Assembly: GCA_947623645.1 (NCBI GenBank)
Contig: CANQHK010000025.1
Coordinates: forward strand, 1 to 12,004
DNA length: 12,004 nt
Reading direction: 5' to 3'
DNA from: an uncultured Bacilli bacterium
GTDB taxonomy: Bacteria; Bacillota_I; Bacilli_A; RF39; UBA660
Part shown: one piece after another, positions 1 through 7,256 of the stretch
How positions within the stretch are numbered: the stretch's first letter is position 1
Layout: every line of letters begins with the position of its first letter
The notes under the pieces: generated by a model
Told to the model about the DNA's origin: nothing
Seen by the model: the letters and a program-made list of their open reading frames with translations, nothing else
Database searches by the model: none
Made by a program: the position numbers and the translations under genes

Positions 1-1436
1 ATAAATCCCATATCGAAGTAGAAAAGCGGTGTTTTTGTGAAAATAAGGAAAGCTTTAGGAAAGGTTGCACATAAGTAATATAGAATGATTGGTAAAATAG
101 AAAGAATCGTTGTAATACTTGTTGTTAGAGCAGTATTTAAAGAAACGGCAGATAGAAAGAACAAAATACTTAAGAAAGCAATCATGGGAATACTTGCTAG
201 AAACATTTCTTTTAGTAAATAGAAATAGTAATTTACTTCGATTACACGTCCATTTTGATAGATAAGTTTCGGAGTGATTAAATCCGAAAAACCATATTTG
301 ATGCCGGCATAAATACTAATAGCAAGAAGACAAATCAACCAAAGAATATACATATGTAAAATTAAATAAAGAAATTTACTAAGTAAAACTTTAGAGCGTT
401 TTACAGGAGTCGTTAGAATATTTTTAATCGTTCCCTCACTGTGTTCACGACTGACGATGCCACTTCCTGTAATACTTACAAAAAGAAGAACGACAAGAGA
501 TAAATGAAAGACTTGATTAACCGCATTTTTAGCCGTCATGTAATTGTATCCCATTTCGTTTTGATCATCATCATAGGATAAATCGACGGGAATATTTTTT
601 TTCGTACTATAGAAAAGAATCGCTTTATCGGCACGAACAGTTTGATTATATTGCTTAAAATAACGTACATAGTCGGAATAAGATGGAAACTCTTTTAATT
701 CTTCATCTTCCAGCATCTCTTTTTTACTCTCTATGTCTTCCTGGTAAAGACTATTGAATTTTAGAAAATTTAGCATTCGAAAATCTGTTTGTTTTTCGAT
801 TTTTAAAGAAACAATAAGCTTTGCAAACTCGATTTCTTCTTCTGGAATTAAATTTTTATCTAATTGATCTTGAACGTATAAATAGTATTTATCTTTTTTT
901 ACGAGCTTGGAATAATCTTCGATTGTTTTTTCATTTTTATGAAACAATTCTTTTCTAGTTTTTTCATTGGTTGTATCACAGAGATGACTAATTTCTCCTT
1001 GAAATAATGACGGAAAGTAAAAGGTATCCATCTGACAAATATTTTCAATCGTCGAAGCATATTTTTTATCATCAAAAATTTTTAATAGAAAATTTTGCTC
1101 TTGAGCAAAGATTAAATCTTCGACAATTCTTTCTCGAAAATCATAACCATGCGTAGCAGATTCTTTGGGAAGACTAGAGTATACTTCCACATGGATTTTT
1201 GCCGAATAAAGATCAAATTCTTCCTCTATTGTTCGATTTTCCTTTTTTGATAAAAGTTCGATTTTCCTTTTGTAAACAGAATCATTTCTTTTAATTTTAG
1301 AATTTAATAAAGTAAAGTAATCTGCTGTTTCTACTAAAAGACAAGCAGCAACCGTTAAAAGAATACTCATGAAAATCATTTTTTTCCAAGTATAATTTTT
1401 TAGAAATTCACTTTTTATTAAAGGAATAATTTTCAT
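1..1436 (-). CDS. ABC-2 type transporter permease, 3' end beyond window
   Basis: Membrane subunit of an ABC exporter, partial: 478 codons are open from the ATG at 1436 down to the left edge with no stop. Its start overlaps the stop of the upstream ATPase gene as ATGA, so the two are translationally coupled and probably form one transporter. I see a first hydrophobic segment at about residues 18-36, a charged, mostly hydrophilic stretch of about 260 residues, then hydrophobic segments at about 301-323, 346-372, 405-430 and 434-460. The motif SREHSEGTIKNILTTPVKRS just after the second segment is typical of ABC-2 permeases. One long loop between TM1 and TM2 is known from NatB-like and peptide- or bacteriocin-resistance permeases; it would lie outside the cell. 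The substrate cannot be told from the sequence. Family assignment is solid, function open. Confidence 0.85.
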   Translation of the reverse strand, partial: MKIIPLIKSEFLKNYTWKKMIFMSILLTVAACLLVETADYFTLLNSKIKRNDSVYKRKIELLSKKENRTIEEEFDLYSAKIHVEVYSSLPKESATHGYDFRERIVEDLIFAQEQNFLLKIFDDKKYASTIENICQMDTFYFPSLFQGEISHLCDTTNEKTRKELFHKNEKTIEDYSKLVKKDKYYLYVQDQLDKNLIPEEEIEFAKLIVSLKIEKQTDFRMLNFLKFNSLYQEDIESKKEMLEDEELKEFPSYSDYVRYFKQYNQTVRADKAILFYSTKKNIPVDLSYDDDQNEMGYNYMTAKNAVNQVFHLSLVVLLFVSITGSGIVSREHSEGTIKNILTTPVKRSKVLLSKFLYLILHMYILWLICLLAISIYAGIKYGFSDLITPKLIYQNGRVIEVNYYFYLLKEMFLASIPMIAFLSILFFLSAVSLNTALTTSITTILSILPIILYYLCATFPKAFLIFTKTPLFYFDMGF

Positions 1437-2413
1437 TTTTCATTCTCTCCTTTTGTATTTTTAGAATAGATTTTTTCAAAATATTCTTCTTCTAAACTAA
1501 TATTTTTATATTTTACTTCTTCAATTCCAAATTCACTTTCTATTTTTCCATTATTTAAAATAATGATTCGATCACAAATATTTTCAATTTCTTTTAGAAT
1601 ATGGCTGCTGATGAGAATCGTGATGTTTTCTTCTCGGCTAATTTTTAAAAGCATTTCTCTTAATTCTTTAATTCCTAAAGGATCTAATCCATTCATTGGT
1701 TCATCTAAAATTAAAAGTTTTGGTTTTTTAATTAAAGCATTAATAAAACCAAGTCTTTGTTTCATTCCTAAAGAATATTTTTTAACTTTATCATCAATTC
1801 TCTCTTCTAACTTTGCAAATTTGATCATTTTTTCTATAAATTCACGATCTTGAATATGATTGATTAACGCAGTAATTTCTAGATTTCGTCTACCACTGAT
1901 TTTTTGATACATATCGGGGTTTTCAATAACACAGCCAACTTTTGAAAGTGCTTCTTCAAAATTTTTACGAGTATCAAAACCACAAATTTTAACGATACCG
2001 GAATTTGCTTTATATAAATTTAAAATCGTTTTCATAAGGGTCGTCTTTCCTGCTCCATTTGCTCCGATAAGACCTACAATATCTCCTTCATATAAATCAA
2101 ATTCAATATCTTCAAGAATCTTTCTTTTTCCAAAAGACTTGGATAAATTTTTAACTTCTAATACTTTTTGATGATGTTCTGGATCTTTCTCTTTCTTTTT
2201 AAATTTTCTTTCTCCATTTAAAATTTCTTCTACAGAAATATGAAAAATATCGGAAAGAGAATTTAAAACTGCAATATCCGGAGCATTTATTCCCCTCTCC
2301 CACTTGGATACAGAGTTATCTGTAATTCCTAGCATATCTCCCAAGTCTTTTTGCGTATAACCGTTTTCTTTTCGAAGAGTTGCAATAAATTTACCTACTT
2401 TTTCTTGATTCAT
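1433..2413 (-). CDS. ABC transporter ATP-binding protein with N-terminal XRE helix-turn-helix
   Basis: Nucleotide-binding subunit of an ABC exporter fused to a DNA-binding domain, 326 aa. Residues 7-62 form a Cro/CI-type helix-turn-helix (YTQKDLGDMLGITDNSVSKWERG). Residues 85-300 are an ABC ATPase of the BcrA/drug-export type: Walker A GANGAGKT at 117-124, signature LGMKQR around 215-220, Walker B LLILDEP at 233-239 with Glu238, D-loop GLDP, and switch His271. The Q-loop region reads VIENPDMY, with Glu where Gln is usual, a variant I associate with BcrA-like proteins. The ATG follows GAGGTGA at a good distance. The partner is the overlapping permease gene. The fusion suggests that the ATPase may itself bind DNA, perhaps its own promoter; that is inference. 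All nucleotide-binding motifs look intact, so it should be an active ATPase. Confidence 0.9.
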   Translation of the reverse strand: MNQEKVGKFIATLRKENGYTQKDLGDMLGITDNSVSKWERGINAPDIAVLNSLSDIFHISVEEILNGERKFKKKEKDPEHHQKVLEVKNLSKSFGKRKILEDIEFDLYEGDIVGLIGANGAGKTTLMKTILNLYKANSGIVKICGFDTRKNFEEALSKVGCVIENPDMYQKISGRRNLEITALINHIQDREFIEKMIKFAKLEERIDDKVKKYSLGMKQRLGFINALIKKPKLLILDEPMNGLDPLGIKELREMLLKISREENITILISSHILKEIENICDRIIILNNGKIESEFGIEEVKYKNISLEEEYFEKIYSKNTKGENEK

Positions 2414-2432
2414 TCTTTCACCTCACACTTCC

Positions 2433-2438
2433 ATTATA
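2433..2438 (-). promoter_or_regulatory. -10 box of the HTH-ABC exporter genes
   Basis: A perfect TATAAT lies 19 bases upstream of the ATG of the HTH-ABC gene, giving a very short leader that still holds the GAGGTGA ribosome site. The hexamer 17 bases further upstream (TAGGAA) is a poor -35, as expected of a weak or activated promoter. The surrounding A/T tracts could be a regulator site, but no clear operator palindrome stands out. Confidence 0.5.
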
Positions 2439-2477
2439 TAAAAATATTTAAAAATTTCCTATGACTTATTTGGCCAG

Positions 2478-2522
2478 AAAAAAAGAAAATAATAAATGCT
2501 TAATTTTGCAGTATTATTTTCT
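2478..2522 (-). terminator. Intrinsic terminator after the antitoxin gene
   Basis: In the minus-strand transcript, AGAAAATAATA (2522-2512) pairs perfectly with TATTATTTTCT (2494-2484), with an inner TGC/GCA pairing, and is followed by a run of seven U. The stem is AT-rich but 11 bp long. It would end the ATPase-antitoxin transcript and insulate the ABC exporter genes downstream. Confidence 0.65.
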
Positions 2523-2595
2523 TAAACTCTCCAGTTCATTCAATATAGAATATACACTTTATACAATTGACAAAATTCTAATTTATACATAGAAA

Positions 2596-2871
2596 TTACC
2601 CTAGGATATCATTCATACTTTTAAAAACTTCATCTTTTGTATATCTTTTACTCGTGTTATTCATTTCTATTTCTGCTTCATTTAGTTTTGAAGAAATTAC
2701 TTCATCCAAAGTATTTGATTTTACTTCAAAAGGAAGTTTCTGTTCACGAAGTACCACCTTTATAAACATATTAATAGCAGTTGATACATTCATTCCGACA
2801 CGATTACAAAACAGTTCAAAATCTCTCTTATCATTTGCATCTACTTGAATATTTAAAGTTCTAGATTTCAT
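2596..2871 (-). CDS. RelB/DinJ-family antitoxin
   Basis: Small ribbon-helix-helix protein, 91 aa from the chosen start. The beta strand TLNIQVD (residues 5-11), the helix MNVSTAINMF (27-36) and the following LPFEV (46-50) are the hallmark of the RelB/DinJ family. Such antitoxins bind a RelE/YafQ mRNA-cleaving toxin through a flexible C-terminus and repress their own promoter. The ATG at 2871 is preferred over the in-frame ATG at 2883, because the bases between the two (GAGGG) make a ribosome site 5 bases before the second one. The gene follows the AAA/DUF4143 ATPase gene by 42 bases, probably in the same transcript. No full toxin gene follows: only about 75 bases separate its stop from a terminator. 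It may be an orphan antitoxin, a trans-acting one, or a partner of the ATPase. Confidence 0.85.
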   Translation of the reverse strand: MKSRTLNIQVDANDKRDFELFCNRVGMNVSTAINMFIKVVLREQKLPFEVKSNTLDEVISSKLNEAEIEMNNTSKRYTKDEVFKSMNDILG

Positions 2872-2913
2872 AGAATCCCTCATTTCTATTTTTGTTATAT
2901 ATACATATATTTT

Positions 2914-4116
2914 TTAAAAATCATCATTCATTAAAAAATCAAATATATTCATGTGTTTAATACCATCTTTTGAATAATCTTTTTTATCCATAGAAATAAT
3001 ATATTTTTCTTTTTCTTCTGGTAATTCTTTAAAGGCATCAAACTCTCTTATTCTAGTTTCTTCTTGCTCTAGTGTATAACATACTTGAATATACTTCATT
3101 TGATTGTTCTTGGATGCAATAAAATCAATTTCTCCTTTTTTGGTTTTTCCTATAAATACTTTATAATCCTTATTGATTAAATCATTATAAACCATATTTT
3201 CGAGTGCTACCGAATAACTTACTTCCTCGTGATTCGTTTTGATTTGTTTAATTCCTAAATCAGTTGCATAAAATTTATTTAATGTTTTTAAAATGCTCTT
3301 TCCGTGAACGTCATAACGATAAACTTTATTCATAATAAATGTACTAGTGAAAGCTTCTAAATAATTATAAAGCGTATTGTTGGCAATTTCATGATGCTCT
3401 TTTGATAGAAAATCAATGGTTTTATCTCTGGAGAATGAACTTGCTTCGGTATCTAATAAATACTGTAATACTTTATCAAAAGAAGCAATATCTTTAATTC
3501 CAATTCTTTCAACAATATCTTTTAAAATAATTGAATCATAGACACTGGATAAGTAATTTGCTTTATCGATATCCTTTTCAAATAAAAATCTTTGTGGCAA
3601 ACTCCCCCATTGAAAAATGTCAAACAATAATTTTTCATAGTCTTTTTCTTTTGTATTTGTTAATTTAACGACTTCTTTAAAAGACAAAGGATTTACTCGA
3701 AAACTTACATAACGTCCAGATAAATCTGTTGATAATTCTAATAATGTCATTCTACTATTGGAACCCGTTATAAAAATACTATATTGATTGGTAATTCGAA
3801 GAGAATTAATTCCTTTTTCAAAATCAGAAACTTTTTGAATTTCATCCAAAAAAACATAATATTTTTTCTTATTCGTCGTCAAAGATTCAATGTAATTGCA
3901 TAAGTCTTTAGCATTTTTGATGAAATCATATTTTAAAGATTCAAAATTTATATAGATAATATTTTCATCTGGAATTCCTTTCTTCTTAATTTCATCCATA
4001 ATTTGCGTTAAAATGACAGATTTTCCACTTCTACGCATTCCATAAATAATTTTAATTAATGATACTTCATCATAAAAACCTCTAATTTTCGCTAAGTACT
4101 TTTCCCGAACTAACAT
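2914..4116 (-). CDS. AAA ATPase with C-terminal DUF4143 domain (COG1373 type)
   Basis: Cytosolic P-loop ATPase of the AAA_14/DUF4143 family, 400 aa, a usual length. Walker A GMRRSGKS is at residues 26-33, Walker B VFLDEIQ at 88-94, and the sensor-like FITGSNS at 115-121 with LSGR at 132-135 is typical. The C-terminal part carries Glu306, GEIDF at 328-332 and IQV at 343-345, the arrangement of a PD-(D/E)XK nuclease-like fold; the usual final Lys is not evident (Gln344), so nuclease activity is doubtful. The ATG follows GAGGTGA, and the gene has its own strong promoter. The RelB/DinJ antitoxin gene lies directly downstream. Proteins of this family are widespread in accessory regions of bacteria and archaea and their biological role is unsettled; family is clear, function unknown. 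Confidence 0.88.
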   Translation of the reverse strand: MLVREKYLAKIRGFYDEVSLIKIIYGMRRSGKSVILTQIMDEIKKKGIPDENIIYINFESLKYDFIKNAKDLCNYIESLTTNKKKYYVFLDEIQKVSDFEKGINSLRITNQYSIFITGSNSRMTLLELSTDLSGRYVSFRVNPLSFKEVVKLTNTKEKDYEKLLFDIFQWGSLPQRFLFEKDIDKANYLSSVYDSIILKDIVERIGIKDIASFDKVLQYLLDTEASSFSRDKTIDFLSKEHHEIANNTLYNYLEAFTSTFIMNKVYRYDVHGKSILKTLNKFYATDLGIKQIKTNHEEVSYSVALENMVYNDLINKDYKVFIGKTKKGEIDFIASKNNQMKYIQVCYTLEQEETRIREFDAFKELPEEKEKYIISMDKKDYSKDGIKHMNIFDFLMNDDF

Positions 4117-4137
4117 AGAATAATCACCTCTATTTAC

Positions 4138-4166
4138 ATTATATAATATTTCCTATTGTTTGTAAA
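4138..4166 (-). promoter_or_regulatory. Sigma-A type promoter of the ATPase-antitoxin genes
   Basis: -35 TTTACA (4166-4161) and perfect -10 TATAAT (4143-4138) are separated by exactly 17 bases, about 20 bases before the start codon of the AAA ATPase gene. It is the best-looking vegetative promoter in the window. Immediately upstream lies a 10-bp inverted repeat that touches the -35 box by one base and could double as an operator. Confidence 0.8.
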
Positions 4167-4198
4167 GTTATTCTAGTACAGTGGAATAACTTTTTTTT
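4166..4198 (+). terminator. Plus-strand hairpin plus T-tract upstream of the ATPase promoter
   Basis: AGTTATTCTA (4166-4175), loop GTACAG, and TGGAATAACT (4182-4191) form a 10-bp stem with one T-G wobble, followed by eight T (4191-4198). By form this is an intrinsic terminator for plus-strand transcription, yet no plus-strand gene precedes it. It may stop antisense transcripts entering the dnaJ end, or be an operator next to the ATPase promoter. Confidence 0.55.
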
Positions 4199-4208
4199 AG
4201 CTTTGCAT

Positions 4209-4240
4209 TAAAAAAGTACTGAACTCTTATATTCAGTACT
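4209..4240 (-). terminator. Intrinsic terminator of the heat-shock operon, after dnaJ
   Basis: In the minus-strand RNA, AGTACTGAA (4240-4232) pairs with TTCAGTACT (4223-4215), a perfect 9-bp stem around an 8-base loop, followed by six U. It starts 12 bases after the dnaJ stop and marks the end of the hrcA-grpE-dnaK-pepF-dnaJ transcript. Confidence 0.85.
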
Positions 4241-4252
4241 CTTCTTTTCTTT

Positions 4253-5392
4253 TTATTTTGCATTTCTTTGAACAAAGTTTTGAAAGGTTTCAATATCTTT
4301 TGTATTCATATCAGTTTTACTTAATTGTTCCACTAAATTCTTTTGTTCTTTCGTAAGTTTCTTTGGAATAACAATTTTATAAACGACATACATATCTCCT
4401 TTTTTACGAGATACTTCACTATTAATTCCTTTTCCTTTGATTCGTTCTGTCTTACCATTTTCACATCCTGGATCAACTGTTAGCTTTAAGTTTCCATGAA
4501 GAGTTGGAATTTCTTTCTTACAACCAAGAAGAGCTTCTGTCAAAGTTAAAGGAACTTCTAGGTAAATATCGTCTTCTTCTCGAACATAGAACTCATGATC
4601 TTTCACTTCAAACTCAATATATAAATCTCCACTTGGTCCTCCATTGGCACCAGCTTCGCCTTTACCACTGATTCGTCTTCTCATACCACTTGCAACTCCA
4701 CTTGGAACACTGACTTCAATGGTTTTCTTTGCACGAACTCTTCCTGTTCCAGAGCAAGAAGAACAAGTCTTTTTGAAAGTTTTACCGCGTCCTCCGCACT
4801 TTGGACAAGTCGTTTTGGTAAGGAAAGAGCCGAGGATGGTTCTCTGTTCACTGGTAACAGTTCCACTACCGTGGCAAGAATCACAAGTTTCTTCTCCGAA
4901 ACCACCTTTTCCATCACATTCCTGGCAAGTATCCATCATAGTAACATCGATATCTTTCTTGCAACCATAAACAGCTTCTTCAAAGGATAACTTCATTTTG
5001 ACTAAAGTATCGTTTCCTCTTCTTGCTTTACTCTTAGAAGAACTTCTTCCACCAAAGCCAAAACCAGAGAAAATATTATCAAAAATATCTTCATACCCGT
5101 CTCCAGAAAAATCAAAACCACCGAATCCTCCGAAGCCACCAAAAGGGTTTCCTCCCCCTGCTCCACCACCTTGGAAAGCAGCGTGACCAAACTGATCGTA
5201 TTGACGACGTTTTTCTTCATCGGATAAAACAGAGTAAGCTTCCTGCACTTCTTTAAATTTCTCGCCTGCATTTTCTTCTTTTGAAACATCAGGGTGATAC
5301 TTTTTTGCTAGACGCCGAAAAGCACTCTTAATCTCATCTTGGCTAGCAGTTTTGGAAACTCCTAATACTTCATAATAATCTCTTTTGTTCAT
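4253..5392 (-). CDS. dnaJ: Chaperone protein DnaJ (Hsp40)
   Basis: Co-chaperone that delivers unfolded clients to DnaK and stimulates its ATPase, 379 aa, normal length. The order is J domain with H33-P34-D35, a Gly/Phe-rich stretch from about residue 74 to 115 including the DIF-like YEDIFDNIF, the zinc region with all four CxxCxGxG repeats (first Cys at 156, 170, 196, 210), and two C-terminal client-binding domains. All zinc ligands are present. The ATG at 5392 is chosen because AGGTG, which overlaps the pepF stop, lies 6 bases before it and because MNKRDYYEVLG is the family N-terminus; the GTG at 5401 and ATG at 5398 lack a spaced ribosome site. Last gene of the operon, 9 bases after pepF, so translation is probably coupled to it. 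Confidence 0.97.
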   Translation of the reverse strand: MNKRDYYEVLGVSKTASQDEIKSAFRRLAKKYHPDVSKEENAGEKFKEVQEAYSVLSDEEKRRQYDQFGHAAFQGGGAGGGNPFGGFGGFGGFDFSGDGYEDIFDNIFSGFGFGGRSSSKSKARRGNDTLVKMKLSFEEAVYGCKKDIDVTMMDTCQECDGKGGFGEETCDSCHGSGTVTSEQRTILGSFLTKTTCPKCGGRGKTFKKTCSSCSGTGRVRAKKTIEVSVPSGVASGMRRRISGKGEAGANGGPSGDLYIEFEVKDHEFYVREEDDIYLEVPLTLTEALLGCKKEIPTLHGNLKLTVDPGCENGKTERIKGKGINSEVSRKKGDMYVVYKIVIPKKLTKEQKNLVEQLSKTDMNTKDIETFQNFVQRNAK

Positions 5393-5401
5393 GTACATCA
5401 C

Positions 5402-7195
5402 CTATTTATCTAAACTTTTATATTCCTCGATGAGGCTATCAAACATCGAAATAGCACTTTCAATGACTTCTTTTTTCGTAATATCACACCCTGCAACTTT
5501 CAACTCTTCAATCGGATCTAGAGAGTCCCCTGTTTTTAAGAAGTTCAAATAATCTTCAACTGCTCCTTTTTCTTTGTTTCGAATCCGATTTACAATAAAG
5601 CAAGCACAAGAAAGTCCCGTTGCATACTGATAAACATAGAAGTTATAGTAAAAGTGCGGAATTCGCATCCATTCATAGCGAATTTCATCATTGATAATTA
5701 CATTTTTACCAAAATACAATTCATTTAATTCATAATATTTTTGACATAACATATCACTCGTTAAAATATGATCTTTTTCAACTTCTTCATGCATAAACTC
5801 TTCAAATTCACTGAACATTGTCTGGCGAAATAAAGTTCCTTTAAAAGTGTCCATCATTTCACTTAAAATCATTTTCTTTTCTTCTTTATCTTGAGAGTGC
5901 TCGAGCATATAAAAGTTTAAAAGAAGTTCATTAACCGTCGATGCAACCTCTGCAACAAAGATTTTATAAGAAGAATATTGAGGTAAGTTATTTTGATTGG
6001 AATAAAGGCTATGCATTGAATGCCCAAGTTCATGAATTAACGTCGATACATCATTGTACGTTCCTTGATAATTTAAAAGAATGTAAGGCAAGGTATCATA
6101 GGAACCGGATGAGTAAGCTCCTCCCCTTTTGCCTTGATTTGGATAAATATCGATCCATCTTTCTGTAAAGGCTCTTTGAATATTGGATACGTATTCTTCA
6201 CCAAATACTTGGACAACATCAAGAACGATCTTTTTGGCTTCTTCAAAACTATATTTTTTTGTTTCTCCTTCAGACAAATTTAAATATGTATCATACAAGC
6301 AATAATCTTTAAGACCAGACACTTGCTTTTTTAAATCAAAATATTTGTAAACCGTATCTAAATGTTCATGAACAACCTGAATTAAGTTTTCATAAACATC
6401 TTCACTTACTCGGTCCTGAAATAAACTTGCAAACCGACTACTGGGATAATTTTTAAGTTTTGCAAGCGTTGCATTCTTTTTTACTTCTCCTTGAATGGTT
6501 TCTGTAAAAGTATCTTTAAAACTAGAATAAGCCTTATAAAGAGTTTCAAAAGCTTCTTTTCGAACCTGACGATCTTTACTTTCTACGTAAAGTACATAGT
6601 TTTCATTCGTAAGTTGAACTTCTTGTCCTTCTTCATCATGAATTTTTCCAATTGGAATTTCGGCATTTCGAATAACTCCAGCAATCTTTGATGGAGCATC
6701 TAGTAAAAGTCCAAATTCACTGAGAAGTTTTTCTTCTTTTTCACTTAAAATATGATTCTTTTTTCGAAAAATTCGCTCCAATACTTTCTGATAATCCTTC
6801 AATTCTTTCTTTTCTTCGATATACTCGAGAATTTTTTGATAATCTTCTTTTAAAAGTTCTGGAACGATAAAAGAAGAAACGGTCCCTGCTTTTTGAATTA
6901 AATTATCGACCCTTCCACGTAGTGTTTGACTCTGTGGATTAGTAATATCGACATCATGTAAACGATAAGCATAGGTTGCAAGTTTTTCTAAAAGACGGCT
7001 GACTTCCGTATCGAGTTTTAAAACTTCATATAAATTTTCAGCACTATCTAAAATATGTCCTTGATAATTGCCATATTGCTGAATCATTTCTAAAGTTTTA
7101 TCATAATCTTTTTGAAAGTCTTCCTCCGTTTTATAAAGCCTTGTTAAATCCCAAGTATTTTCTAACTTTTGTTCATCTCTTTTGATATTTTCCAT
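5402..7195 (-). CDS. pepF: Oligoendopeptidase F (M3B zinc metallopeptidase)
   Basis: Cytosolic zinc endopeptidase that cuts short peptides, 597 aa, the usual PepF length. The zinc site HELGH is at residues 388-392 (two His ligands and catalytic Glu389), and Glu416 in FVAEVAST is the expected third ligand 28 residues on. The N-terminal helical part, typical of PepF, caps the active-site channel in this family. There is no signal peptide. The start has AGGAGA 4 bases before the ATG. It lies between dnaK (61-base gap with a hairpin) and dnaJ (9-base gap), so it should be made from the same heat-induced message. PepF is usually encoded elsewhere; here it may clear peptides left by stress proteolysis, which is inference from position. 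Confidence 0.95.
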   Translation of the reverse strand: MENIKRDEQKLENTWDLTRLYKTEEDFQKDYDKTLEMIQQYGNYQGHILDSAENLYEVLKLDTEVSRLLEKLATYAYRLHDVDITNPQSQTLRGRVDNLIQKAGTVSSFIVPELLKEDYQKILEYIEEKKELKDYQKVLERIFRKKNHILSEKEEKLLSEFGLLLDAPSKIAGVIRNAEIPIGKIHDEEGQEVQLTNENYVLYVESKDRQVRKEAFETLYKAYSSFKDTFTETIQGEVKKNATLAKLKNYPSSRFASLFQDRVSEDVYENLIQVVHEHLDTVYKYFDLKKQVSGLKDYCLYDTYLNLSEGETKKYSFEEAKKIVLDVVQVFGEEYVSNIQRAFTERWIDIYPNQGKRGGAYSSGSYDTLPYILLNYQGTYNDVSTLIHELGHSMHSLYSNQNNLPQYSSYKIFVAEVASTVNELLLNFYMLEHSQDKEEKKMILSEMMDTFKGTLFRQTMFSEFEEFMHEEVEKDHILTSDMLCQKYYELNELYFGKNVIINDEIRYEWMRIPHFYYNFYVYQYATGLSCACFIVNRIRNKEKGAVEDYLNFLKTGDSLDPIEELKVAGCDITKKEVIESAISMFDSLIEEYKSLDK

Positions 7196-7216
7196 ATTCT
7201 CTCCTAATAATTGGAC

Positions 7217-7240
7217 AAAGTCCTAGTCTCCTAGAACTTT
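7217..7240 (-). promoter_or_regulatory. RNA hairpin with GNRA loop between dnaK and pepF
   Basis: In the transcript, AAAGUUCUAG (7240-7231) pairs along all 10 positions with CUAGGACUUU (7226-7217), one pair being U-G, around the tetraloop GAGA, a GNRA type. Further G-C pairing is possible outside one G-G mismatch (GGGG 7244-7241 with GUCC 7216-7213). No U-tract follows, so it is not a standard terminator. It could protect the 3' end of a processed hrcA-grpE-dnaK message or reduce expression of pepF-dnaJ. Confidence 0.6.
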
Positions 7241-7256
7241 CCCCATATTTTTTTCA

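Noticed and set aside
2872..2883. Earlier antitoxin start at 2883
   Set aside because: There is no ribosome site before it, while GAGGG between the two ATGs serves the one at 2871.
2884..2913. AT-rich near-palindrome before the antitoxin gene as its own promoter or operator
   Set aside because: TATATA-like bases are present, but no -35 with correct spacing was found; alternating A/T DNA gives such patterns by chance.
4644..4970. Open frame on the plus strand opposite dnaJ
   Set aside because: Antisense to the conserved zinc region of DnaJ; proline-rich composition produced by the Gly-rich complement, with no ribosome site or family resemblance.
5393..5401. Earlier dnaJ starts (GTG at 5401, ATG at 5398)
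   Set aside because: They lie on or directly against the AGGTG ribosome site; the ATG at 5392 has the proper spacing and the family N-terminus.
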